Positions 17,851 through 33,076 of a stretch of DNA of 64,000 bases are shown piece by piece. The position numbers and the translations under genes were made by a program. The notes below the pieces were generated by a model. The model was not told the origin of the DNA, did no database searches, and worked only from the letters and a program-made list of their open reading frames with translations. How positions within the stretch are numbered: the stretch's first letter is position 1; the number at the start of each line of letters is the position of its first letter. Origin of the DNA: Myxococcales bacterium (GTDB lineage Bacteria > Myxococcota_A > Polyangia > Polyangiales > JADJMO01); NCBI GenBank assembly GCA_016709545.1, contig JADJMO010000029.1, forward strand, positions 32,414 through 96,413, written 5' to 3'.

Positions 17851-18413
17851 CAGATCGTGTTCCCTTCGCCCGGCTTGCCGGGGCCGCCCGGGGGCTTCGG
17901 GCCCTTCGGGGTGCCCGGCGGCGGCTCGGCCGGGAGCTTGTCGTCGAGGAGCCCACGCCGGGTGGCGTTCTGGAGGATGCTGTCGTGCCACACCGTGAGC
18001 ACCTGCGGGAGCTCCTTGCGCGAGTAGCCGACGCTGGTCGCGAGCACGACCTTGTAGAGCATCAAGATGTCCTTGGTGCACTTGGCCTTGCCGATCGTGG
18101 CGACCGCGTTGAAGCCGTCGACGCGGTCCTCGTAGGCGGCCTCGCCGCAGAGCGGCTGCTTGATGATGGTGAAGAACATCACCACCGCGGCCTCGCCCTT
18201 GCCGTTGACGATGACGCCGACGAACGAGCCCTTCTTGGTGCAGCCGACCATCCCGCCGTCGGTGTTGTCGATCTTGCACTCGAAGCCCTCGGTGCGCATC
18301 AGGGCCGCGACGTCGTTGGTGGCCTTGTCGGGCTTCTCGAGCGAGGTCACCGACAGCAGGTTGGGCGCGCACGCCGAACCGAGGAGGGCAACGAGCAGGG
18401 CGGCCGCGCGCAT
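17850..18413 (-). CDS. Lipoprotein, first gene of a two-lipoprotein operon
   Basis: Protein of 187 residues from ATG 18413. The signal RAAALLVALLGSAC ends in the lipobox LGSAC. The mature domain has FECKIDNTDGGMVGCTKKG and PLCGEAAYED, indicating disulfides, followed by a Pro/Gly/Lys-rich tail (near 160-187). The start is chosen over an ATG 5 codons earlier because a GCTATCAC element lies 11 nt before it. No family is recognised; relation to the downstream lipoprotein is inferred from shape and weak similarity. Confidence 0.7.
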   Translation of the reverse strand: MRAAALLVALLGSACAPNLLSVTSLEKPDKATNDVAALMRTEGFECKIDNTDGGMVGCTKKGSFVGVIVNGKGEAAVVMFFTIIKQPLCGEAAYEDRVDGFNAVATIGKAKCTKDILMLYKVVLATSVGYSRKELPQVLTVWHDSILQNATRRGLLDDKLPAEPPPGTPKGPKPPGGPGKPGEGNTI

Positions 18414-18502
18414 GCCTCGTGATAGCAAAGGACCGCCTCGCTGGGGAGCGGCTGGGTTTGCTCTCGTCGCTCCCGGACCGTCCCTGTCTGGTCCTCCGCT
18501 CC

Positions 18503-18541
18503 CAAAAAGCCGAGCGGCGGTCCGTCACCGGCCGCCGCTCG
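18503..18541 (-). terminator. Rho-independent terminator of the rpoBC operon
   Basis: Ten-bp perfect stem CGAGCGGCGG/CCGCCGCTCG, read on the minus strand and followed by GCTTTTTGG. It lies 41 bp past the rpoC stop. Confidence 0.85.
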
Positions 18542-18581
18542 CGCTGTGCTCCGCCGCAGGGAAATCCCCGCGGCGACGTGG

Positions 18582-22838
<4,257 letters not shown>

Positions 22839-22903
22839 GAGTGGCCTCCGGTGATTGCAGAACGAGTAAGAAAATCAGATTGGACCAAGGGCAGAGAGGA
22901 GCG

Positions 22904-22939
22904 AGCCGCACGACCCCGAGCAACGGGGGCCATGCGGCT
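22904..22939 (-). other. GC hairpin in the rpoB-rpoC intergenic gap
   Basis: On the minus strand AGCCGCA..CCCC pairs with GGGG..TGCGGCT around a short loop. There is no U tract after it, so it may be an RNA-processing or pausing structure rather than a terminator. Confidence 0.4.
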
Positions 22940-22947
22940 TTGTCGGC

Positions 22948-27090
<4,143 letters not shown>

Positions 27091-27421
27091 CTCGCTCCTC
27101 AGTGCTGGTTCGACATCAGGGAGAAGACTCCCCCTGAACGTCCCTCGGCGCGCTGCGCATGCGCGTGAGAGACATCGAGCTGTTTGCCGGAATCAATGGA
27201 GTACGGGCGACGGTGCGGCGGTTGCATAGCGCCGGCCCGACCCGCGTGCCAGGGTAAAGGCACGGTTCGTGAAAGGGGATGTGATTTCAGCCACTTGGCC
27301 GTGCTTCTCTGCCCTGCGCAGTGAAGGGGCAGGGACCTTAGCACAGAGCGGGGGACGGTCGGGATCAGAAAGCCGCACGCCTCGCGTAGGACATCGTGCG
27401 CAAGGGATTGGTCGTCGCTTG
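27091..27421 (-). promoter_or_regulatory. Upstream region of rpoB (no gene seen)
   Basis: 331 bp with no convincing coding frame. It must hold the rpoBC promoter. A TAAGGT hexamer on the minus strand (27335-27340) lies in the context GCTAAGGTCC, which resembles GCTTAGCTCC at the predicted rplK -10, but no good -35 was found. The implied leader is about 240 nt. Nothing else was recognised. Confidence 0.35.
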
Positions 27422-27823
27422 CTAGCAGCCCACCGTCTTCCACACGCCGCCGACGCACTCGGCGCGGAGCATCACGTTGCCTCCGTGCTGACAGCCGTAG
27501 TCGCAGGGGCCGTCTCCTGCGACGCAGGCACTGCCCGGTATGACGCGCGCCCTGCCACACCCCTTGCCCGTGAGGGGCGCCTTGTCGGGACAGGAGACCG
27601 CGAGGTCGATCCACACGCCGCCCGTGCACAAGTAGTGGGAGCCGATGCCGCAGTGGTCGGCCTCGATGCACGAGTCACCCTCCGTACAAGTCTCACCGAC
27701 GGTGGGGTGACACAGCGCGACGTTGGTCGCGATGCTGTCGGAGGCGTCGCTGCCACCATCGCTGGCCGCAGGTTCGTCCCCGCCGCAGGCCGTCAGCGCG
27801 AGCAGGCAGAGCCAGGGACGCAT
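27422..27823 (-). CDS. Small Cys-rich lipoprotein
   Basis: Protein of 133 residues from ATG 27823. The signal RPWLCLLALTAC ends in the lipobox LTAC and is followed by GGDEPAASDGGSDASDS, an acidic/Ser linker. The mature part has 12 Cys arranged in short loops (TVGETCTEGDSCIEADHCG, GDGPCDYGCQHGG), probably disulfide bonded. Two copies of a C.GGVW motif (LCTGGVWIDLAVSC, ECVGGVWKTVGC) suggest a tandem mini-domain. The function is unknown. It is divergent from the lipoprotein gene at 27944. Confidence 0.7.
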   Translation of the reverse strand: MRPWLCLLALTACGGDEPAASDGGSDASDSIATNVALCHPTVGETCTEGDSCIEADHCGIGSHYLCTGGVWIDLAVSCPDKAPLTGKGCGRARVIPGSACVAGDGPCDYGCQHGGNVMLRAECVGGVWKTVGC

Positions 27824-27943
27824 CCTCTGACGATGCGACGACGGCTCGACGCCGGCAAGTGCGCCCGAGCCGCAGTCGTGCAGTGGAAGCGCAACGCGAC
27901 CGCGGCGTGAGCCGAATCCCGAGGCCTCGTCCACCTCGGCGCC

Positions 27944-28882
27944 ATGCGTCTGTCGATCCTCATCGCCCTCCTCCTCCCCGCGTGCGCAGCCGGCTCCCTC
28001 GAGACCATCTCCGACGAGCCCGACACCGGCGCGCCGACCGCCGACGGCGGCACCGCGGACACGGGCAGCGCAACCCCTGACGCGACGCCGACCGACAGCG
28101 CGACCACCGACAGCGGCGCTCCATCCAGCGACACGAGCCCCGCCACCGACTCCGGCACCACCCCCGACGCGCCGAGCGGCGCGCTCCACTTCGAGCGCTC
28201 CTACGGCAACGGCACCTCGCTCATGGGCGGCTGGGGCGCGGGCGTCACCCTCGGCGTCCTCATCACCGATTCGACCGGAAAACCAGCGGTCGGCGTGCCC
28301 GTCACGTGGAGCTCGCGTGCGGGCGACTTCGCCTACTTCCCCGGCGCGCTCGGCGGCACCTCGCTGGTCGTCGCGACCGACGAGAGCGGCTGGTCCACGC
28401 CGAGCATCAACGCGCCGAACCCCACCGTGCCCATCGTCGAGAGCGTGATGACCGCGACGCTCGCGGGCGGCGTGAAGCGCGACTTCTACGTGATGACCAC
28501 CAACAACGGCGACTCGCTCGGCCCCGCGGGGCAGCAGGCGTTCACCGGCCCCGACAACCCGAACCACGCCGCGCTCGGGCCGTACGAGGTCGGCAAGACC
28601 TACCCGGGCGCGCTCACGTTCACGCTCGTCTGCAGCAACGCGACCAAGTGCTACGGCCTGCCGATCGCCAACGTCGGCGTGCGCATCGCGCTGACCGACG
28701 GCAGCTCCGGCAAGAGCGACCCGCGCCTCGATCCGCCGGCCGAGTGCGTGGGCGGTGAGCCGCTGAGCGACGCGAAGGGCGTCGTGCGCTGCGACCTGCG
28801 CATCAAGCGGAAGTTCTCGGGGACGCTGCGCGCCGCGGTCGGCCAGTTCACCGAGTTCGAGTACGGCCTCACCACGAAGTGA
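27944..28882 (+). CDS. Lipoprotein with long Asp/Thr/Ser linker and Ig-like domain
   Basis: Protein of 312 residues. Signal RLSILIALLLPAC with lipobox LPAC; residues 20-75 are a low-complexity stalk (DTGAPTADGGTADTGSATPD). The rest (about 80-312) reads like one or two Ig/invasin-type beta-sandwich domains: GVLITDSTGKPAVGVPVTWS resembles the start of Big_1 domains, followed by VVATDESGWSTPSINAPNP. Such layouts display a domain above the outer membrane. No enzymatic residues are apparent. The assignment of the Ig-like fold is an inference from pattern only. Confidence 0.65.
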   Translation: MRLSILIALLLPACAAGSLETISDEPDTGAPTADGGTADTGSATPDATPTDSATTDSGAPSSDTSPATDSGTTPDAPSGALHFERSYGNGTSLMGGWGAGVTLGVLITDSTGKPAVGVPVTWSSRAGDFAYFPGALGGTSLVVATDESGWSTPSINAPNPTVPIVESVMTATLAGGVKRDFYVMTTNNGDSLGPAGQQAFTGPDNPNHAALGPYEVGKTYPGALTFTLVCSNATKCYGLPIANVGVRIALTDGSSGKSDPRLDPPAECVGGEPLSDAKGVVRCDLRIKRKFSGTLRAAVGQFTEFEYGLTTK

Positions 28883-28883
28883 T

Positions 28884-29291
28884 CTAGCGGTAGCGGCCCT
28901 CGCCGACGCCGCGACAGGCGGAGCACTCGCCGTCGTCGAGGTCGGAGGCCACGGTCAGCGCCTGGCACTTCTTGCACAGCACGCGGAGGACGCCCGTGGG
29001 AGGCAAGCGCGGGGGGGCCGGGACCTCGACCGCGGCCTCCCGACACGGCCCGCACCAGCCCCCGCTGTCCAGCGACGCCCTCGGGAACCACGACTGGCAG
29101 CGAGGGCAGGCCACGCGAACGGGCTCGACCTCCTTCGTGAGCGCGCCGCTCGTGACGAGATCCTTCAGGGCCGAGCGGAGCGCCTTGCGCAGGGCACCGT
29201 TCTCGGCCTCGAGCTCGGCGAGTCGCTCCTCGAGCGTCCTTGCCTTGCTCTCCTCGGGCTCCTGTTCGAGCCAGCGCTGCCAACTCCGCAT
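28884..29291 (-). CDS. Coiled-coil / double zinc-ribbon protein
   Basis: Protein of 135 residues, cytosolic by appearance. The N-terminal part contains a helical coiled coil (LEERLAELEAENGALRKALR). It is followed by two zinc-ribbon-like pairs: CPRCQSWF with GGWCGPC, and CKKCQALT with GECSAC. Each set of four Cys could bind one zinc. Small double-ribbon proteins with coiled coils often act as nucleic-acid or protein adaptors, but no specific family is recognised. The ATG at 29291 has TAGATT exactly 12 nt upstream. It is convergent with the 27944 lipoprotein gene and ends 2 nt from it. Confidence 0.65.
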   Translation of the reverse strand: MRSWQRWLEQEPEESKARTLEERLAELEAENGALRKALRSALKDLVTSGALTKEVEPVRVACPRCQSWFPRASLDSGGWCGPCREAAVEVPAPPRLPPTGVLRVLCKKCQALTVASDLDDGECSACRGVGEGRYR

Positions 29292-29297
29292 GGAGGG

Positions 29298-29303
29298 AAT
29301 CTA
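29298..29303 (-). promoter_or_regulatory. -10-like hexamer of the zinc-ribbon gene
   Basis: TAGATT on the minus strand, preceded by GC, exactly 12 nt before the ATG at 29291. Confidence 0.45.
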
Positions 29304-29358
29304 GCCGAGGAGTGACGGTGGCGGTGCGCCGCTCCGTGCGCACCCTTCCGTTCGGCGC

Positions 29359-29364
29359 TACGCC
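29359..29364 (+). promoter_or_regulatory. -10-like hexamer of the repeat protein gene
   Basis: TACGCC preceded by GC, exactly 12 nt before the ATG at 29371. Confidence 0.35.
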
Positions 29365-29370
29365 TCCGGG

Positions 29371-29805
29371 ATGCGTCGCATCCTGTCTCTGCTCGCCGTC
29401 CTCACCGTCTCCGTCGCCGCCCACGCGGGCTCCACGATGACCGTCCGCAACGGGTCCGGGTCGTCGATCGGCAAGATCGAGTCCGACGGCACCGTGCGCA
29501 ACGGGTCGGGGTCGTCGATCGGCAAGATCGAGTCCGGCGGCACCGTGCGCAACGAGTCGGGCTCGAGCATCGGCAAGGTCGACTCCGACGGCACCATCCG
29601 CAATGGCTCGGGCTCGAGCATCGGCAAGATCGACAAGGACGGCACCCTGCGCAACTCCTCTGGCTCCTCGATCGGCAAGCTCGATGGCTGCACCGTGCGC
29701 AACGCGTCGGGCTCTTCGCGCGGCAGCTTCGACGGCTGCTCGAGCTCCGACCACCCGGCGATGGCCGCCTACGTGTTCTTCTTCACGCCGTTGCACAACC
29801 AGTAG
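29371..29805 (+). CDS. Exported tandem-repeat protein, beta-flower-like
   Basis: Protein of 144 residues: signal peptide RRILSLLAVLTVSVAAHA, then six consecutive 16-17-residue repeats with consensus TVRNGSGSSIGKIESDG (residues 24-123), then a short tail with hydrophobic AAYVFFFTPL. The R-N-x-S-G-x-x-I-G-K-I pattern, with turns at SG and DG, resembles the short repeats of the beta-flower proteins described from AlphaFold surveys (repeats like YDSSGKYIGRI). Repeats 5 and 6 carry Cys (LDGC, FDGC). The nearly identical DNA of the first four repeats suggests recent expansion. The function is unknown. Confidence 0.75.
   Translation: MRRILSLLAVLTVSVAAHAGSTMTVRNGSGSSIGKIESDGTVRNGSGSSIGKIESGGTVRNESGSSIGKVDSDGTIRNGSGSSIGKIDKDGTLRNSSGSSIGKLDGCTVRNASGSSRGSFDGCSSSDHPAMAAYVFFFTPLHNQ
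29440..29739 (+). repeat. Six 48-51-bp tandem coding repeats
   Basis: Copies begin at 29440, 29491, 29542, 29593, 29644 and 29692; the first four are 51 bp, the last two 48 bp. Units 1-2 differ at only a few positions, whereas the last is degenerate. Confidence 0.85.
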
Positions 29806-29872
29806 ATTCCAGGACGGACGCTCCGGACGAGACGGCTGAAGCGGAGCAGGGGGACGGCCGTCTGATCGGTCC

Positions 29873-30514
29873 ATGAGGCTCGTCGCTCTCCCGTTCCTCC
29901 TCGCGCTCGCAGCCTGTTCTTCGGAAGCCACGGACCCTGGGTCGGGGAGCGTGGACGCGTCGACCGATTCGACCGCGACCAGCGACTCCGCCGCGGCCAC
30001 GGACGCCGTCGACGCAACGCTCGACACCGCCACCCCAGACGCCGTGGCGGACGAGGGGGTCGACACCGCGCTCGACACCGCGCTCGACGTCCTCGAGGCC
30101 GGCTCGGGCACGCTGCCTCCGTGCTCGACCTGCGCGAAGAGCTCCGACTGCGGAGCGAACATGGTCTGCGTCGACCTCGGCTTCGGCGCGCCCGGCCGCT
30201 TCTGCGCCTACGACCAGGCCAAGGTCGGGGACTGCACGACGGTGCGCCCCTACCGCAAGGCGGAGAGCCTGCCGCTGGCCGGTGGTGGCAGCGCCGTCGT
30301 CTGCGTGCCCTCGATCGCGACCTGCCAGTCGGTGGGCATGTTCAAGCAGAAGTGCACCACCGGGAAGAACTGCGGGCCGGGCGGCGACTGCTGGGCCAAG
30401 AGCAGCGCGAGCTTCGTGTGCACCCTCGAGTGCAAGGACGACCTCGACTGCCCCGTCGGCTCGACGTGCGAGGTGCTCGGCACCACGACCACCGTCAAGC
30501 GCTGCCTCTGGTGA
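29873..30514 (+). CDS. Cys-rich lipoprotein
   Basis: Protein of 213 residues. Signal RLVALPFLLALAAC has lipobox LAAC. Residues 17-80 form an Asp/Ala/Thr/Ser stalk (DATLDTATPDAVADEGVDTA). The C-terminal domain has about 14 Cys in the spacing CSTCAKSSDCGANMVCVD, CTTGKNCGPGGDCWAK, and CKDDLDCPVGSTCEVLG, the Dickkopf-like Cys-rich pattern common in surface proteins of this phylum. It lies between the rpl and rpo operons. No function is assigned. Confidence 0.7.
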   Translation: MRLVALPFLLALAACSSEATDPGSGSVDASTDSTATSDSAAATDAVDATLDTATPDAVADEGVDTALDTALDVLEAGSGTLPPCSTCAKSSDCGANMVCVDLGFGAPGRFCAYDQAKVGDCTTVRPYRKAESLPLAGGGSAVVCVPSIATCQSVGMFKQKCTTGKNCGPGGDCWAKSSASFVCTLECKDDLDCPVGSTCEVLGTTTTVKRCLW

Positions 30515-30557
30515 CAAAAGCGCTCCGCCCGCGACACTCCTTGGAGCGCGCGGGCGG
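30514..30557 (-). terminator. Rho-independent terminator of the rplKAJL operon
   Basis: Stem CCGCCCGCG/CGCGGGCGG (30525-30533 and 30549-30557), read on the minus strand and followed by GGAGCGCTTTTG. It sits just past rplL, so transcription is not expected to run on to rpoB. Confidence 0.75.
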
Positions 30558-30578
30558 TTCGCAGACGAGAAGAACTCG

Positions 30579-30962
30579 TTACTTGAGGGCGATCTTGGCG
30601 CCGGCCTCTTCGAGCTTCTTCTTGATGTCCTCGGCCTCGGCCTTGGCGACGCCCTCCTTGACGGGCTTCGGCGCGGCCTCGACCAGGTCCTTCGCCTCCT
30701 TGAGGCCGAGACCGGTGATCTCGCGGACCGCCTTGATGATGCCGATCTTCTTGTCGGCCGCGAACGAGTCGAGGACGATCGTGAACTCGGTCTGCTCGAC
30801 GGCAGCGGGGCCAGCAGCAGCGGCGGCGGGCGCAGCGGCGACGGCAACCGGGGCAGCCTTGACGCCCCACTTGTCCTCGAGCTGCTTGATCAGCCCGGCG
30901 AGCTGGATGACGGGCATGTTGCTGAGGTGGTCGATGACCTGCTCGGTGGTGATGTCGGCCAT
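30579..30962 (-). CDS. rplL: Large ribosomal subunit protein bL12 (L7/L12)
   Basis: Protein of 127 residues. N-terminal dimerisation helices (DITTEQVIDHLSNMPVIQLAGL), an Ala-rich hinge (APVAVAAAPAAAAAGPAA), and the factor-binding C-terminal domain (EFTIVLDSFAADKKIGIIKA, TGLGLKEAKDLVEAAPKPV) are in the standard order. L7/L12 forms the ribosomal stalk with L10 and recruits translation factors. It is the last gene of rplK-rplA-rplJ-rplL and is followed by a terminator. Confidence 0.98.
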   Translation of the reverse strand: MADITTEQVIDHLSNMPVIQLAGLIKQLEDKWGVKAAPVAVAAAPAAAAAGPAAVEQTEFTIVLDSFAADKKIGIIKAVREITGLGLKEAKDLVEAAPKPVKEGVAKAEAEDIKKKLEEAGAKIALK

Positions 30963-31020
30963 TTTAACGTTTGCTCCTTGATGAGTCAGAAAGTCTTGTT
31001 GGTTTCAGAGAGAGTCGAGA

Positions 31021-31578
31021 TCAGGCCTCGGACGTTCCGCCCATCTCACGATGCTTGGCGTCGAGGAGGTACGCGAAGTTCTGCGACGGAGCCGCGAGCA
31101 GCGCGACGAACTGCTGCAGGGGGGCCTGCATCGTCGCGAGCAGCATGGCGCGGAGTTCGTCCTTGCCAGGCATGGTCGCGAGCTGTTCGGCGACTGCCTT
31201 GCCGTCGAGGAGGGTGCCATCGATGACACCGCCCTTGATGGCGAGCTTGCCCTCGTTGTCCTTGAGGAACGCCTTGACCACCTTGGCGGCGGCGCTGGGA
31301 TCCTCGTAGCACCAGGCGAGGCCGGTCATGCCGGTCATCGTCTTGGCGAGGGTGTCGCCGAGCTTCGTGCCCTTGAGGGCCTGCTTGACGAGCGTGTTCT
31401 TGACGACGCGGTACTCGACCCCGGCCTTGCGGAACTCGGTGCGGAGCTTGGTGACCGTCTCGACGTTGATGCCCTTGTAGTCGAGCATGACGACCGAGGT
31501 CATCTTGTCGAAGCGGGCCTTGAGCTCGCCGATGGCGACCTTCTTGGCCTCGCGAGCGGCGTTGGTGGCAGCGGCCAT
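31021..31578 (-). CDS. rplJ: Large ribosomal subunit protein uL10
   Basis: Protein of 185 residues with the typical L10 start (EKK/KVAIGELKARFDKMTSVV, LDYKGINVETVTKLRTEFRK, VKNTLVKQAL) and a C-terminal helix that would hold L7/L12 dimers (LQQFVALLAAPSQNFAYLLD). L10 anchors the stalk to 23S rRNA. Its start is only 2 nt from the rplA stop, so the usual untranslated L10 leader, which mediates feedback in many bacteria, has no room here. Confidence 0.97.
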   Translation of the reverse strand: MAAATNAAREAKKVAIGELKARFDKMTSVVMLDYKGINVETVTKLRTEFRKAGVEYRVVKNTLVKQALKGTKLGDTLAKTMTGMTGLAWCYEDPSAAAKVVKAFLKDNEGKLAIKGGVIDGTLLDGKAVAEQLATMPGKDELRAMLLATMQAPLQQFVALLAAPSQNFAYLLDAKHREMGGTSEA

Positions 31579-31580
31579 GA

Positions 31581-32291
31581 TCAGGTCTCCTCTCCACCCA
31601 TCAGCGCCGCCGTCTCGATCCGGACGCCCGGACCCATCGTCGACGAGAGGGTGATGGAACGAAGGTAGGTGCCCTTGGCCGTGGACGGCTTGGCGCGAAC
31701 GAGCGCGTCGATGAGCGCCGAGGCGTTCTCGGCGAGGCTCTTGGCGGGGAACGAGGCCTTGCCGATGCGGGCGTGGACGATGCCCGCCTTCTCGACGCGG
31801 TACTCGACCTTGCCGGCCTTGGCCTCGCGGACCGCGGTCTGCACGTCGTCGGTCACGGTGCCGACCTTGGGGTTCGGCATGAGACCACGCGGACCGAGGA
31901 CGCGGCCGAGCTTGCCGACCGCACCCATCATGTCGCGCGTCGCGATGACGCGGTCGAAGTCGAGGAAGCCCTCGGCGACCTTCTGGACGAGCTCGTCACC
32001 CCCGGCGATGTCGGCGCCGGCCGCCTTGGCAGCGGCTTCCTTCTCGCCCTTGGCGAAGACCAGGACGCGAACGTTCTGGCCCGTGCCGTGCGGCAGGACG
32101 ATGGCGCCACGGACCATCTGGTCCGCGTGCTTGGGGTTGACGCCGAGACGGACGGCGATGTCGACGGTCTCGTCGAACTTCGCCTTCGCCCGGGACTTCA
32201 CGAGCTCGACCGCCTGATCGACGGTGTAGCGCTTCGTGATTTCGAGGCCTTCTAGGGCCTCGCGGCGCTTCTTGCTGAGTTTCTGCGGCAT
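31581..32291 (-). CDS. rplA: Large ribosomal subunit protein uL1
   Basis: Protein of 236 residues from ATG 32291, with the strong Shine-Dalgarno AAGGAGGA immediately upstream (32294-32301). Standard L1 motifs are present: RYTVDQAVELVKSRAKAKFD, LGVNPKHADQMVRGAIVLPH, and the signature GRVLGPRGLMPNPKVGTVT. L1 binds 23S rRNA at the exit-site stalk and often represses its own operon by binding rplK-rplA mRNA. Longer in-frame upstream codons exist but lack this ribosome-binding site. Confidence 0.97.
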   Translation of the reverse strand: MPQKLSKKRREALEGLEITKRYTVDQAVELVKSRAKAKFDETVDIAVRLGVNPKHADQMVRGAIVLPHGTGQNVRVLVFAKGEKEAAAKAAGADIAGGDELVQKVAEGFLDFDRVIATRDMMGAVGKLGRVLGPRGLMPNPKVGTVTDDVQTAVREAKAGKVEYRVEKAGIVHARIGKASFPAKSLAENASALIDALVRAKPSTAKGTYLRSITLSSTMGPGVRIETAALMGGEET

Positions 32292-32439
32292 GATCCTCCT
32301 TGCGGCGTTGCCTTCCACCCGTTGGGCGATGGCCTGGGGTGGTGGGGGAGGTGAATGCGAAGGCCGCCGGCGAATTCCGGCGAACGCCTTCATCCATGAT
32401 CGAGCGCGAACACCGCCGAGGCGGTGGCCGGCGGGATCT

Positions 32440-32877
32440 TCACTCCTTGATCTCGATACCCATCGACCGGGCGGTGCCCGCGATGCTCTTCATGCAGGTC
32501 TCGACCGAACCCGCGTTCGTGTCCTGGATCTTCATCTCGGCGAGCTTCTTGAGCTGCGCCGTGGTGATCGATCCGACCTTGTTCTTGTTGGGCTCCTTGG
32601 AGCCCGAACCCGGCTTCTTCTGCGTGGCGAGGCCCGCCTCCTTCTTGAGGAGGACGGCCGCCGGCGGAGTGCGGGTGATGAAGGTGAAGCTGCGGTCGGA
32701 GTAGACCGTGATGACGACGGGGATGATCATGTCCCCGCCCGCGGTCTTGGCGTTGAACTCCTTGCAGAACGCCATGATGTTGACGCCGTGCTGGCCGAGC
32801 GCCGGGCCGACGGGCGGCGAGGGGTTCGCCTTGCCCGCGGGGAGCTGCAGCTTCACGTATCCGGTGATCTTCTTCAT
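32440..32877 (-). CDS. rplK: Large ribosomal subunit protein uL11
   Basis: Protein of 145 residues with all L11 landmarks: VKLQLPAGKANPSPPVGPAL, GQHGVNIMAFCKEFN, PVVITVYSDRSFTF, and the C-terminal rRNA-binding KVGSITTAQLKKLAEMK. It binds the GTPase centre of 23S rRNA. It is first in the rplKAJL operon; nusG and secE, its usual upstream neighbours, are absent, and the divergent gene is a surface protein. Confidence 0.97.
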   Translation of the reverse strand: MKKITGYVKLQLPAGKANPSPPVGPALGQHGVNIMAFCKEFNAKTAGGDMIIPVVITVYSDRSFTFITRTPPAAVLLKKEAGLATQKKPGSGSKEPNKNKVGSITTAQLKKLAEMKIQDTNAGSVETCMKSIAGTARSMGIEIKE

Positions 32878-32980
32878 GGGTGGCCTCGATGTCCTGGCTG
32901 CCGCATGTCCACTGCCGTCGCCGGCTTCGTTCCGCTGCGGTCGGCGGAATCGGGGACCCCCCCTGGAAAGAGGGGGGCGG

Positions 32981-33009
32981 AGCTAAGCAGATGTCCGGGC
33001 GGTGTGCAA
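32981..33009 (-). promoter_or_regulatory. Possible promoter of rplKAJL
   Basis: On the minus strand TTGCAC, a 17-nt spacer and TTAGCT. The -10 is weak, and a G/C-rich hairpin (CCCCCCC/GGGGGG near 32957-32977) lies in the leader. The predicted leader is about 100 nt. Confidence 0.35.
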
Positions 33010-33076
33010 GGCGCCTTCGTTTCGCACAGGAAACCTGGCCCTGGCGAGGGTCGCCCTCCCGTGATGTTCTTGCGCA

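Noticed and set aside
27091..27421. tRNA or small RNA in the gap upstream of rpoB
   Set aside because: No cloverleaf or recognisable RNA motif could be made out by eye; a covariance search would decide.
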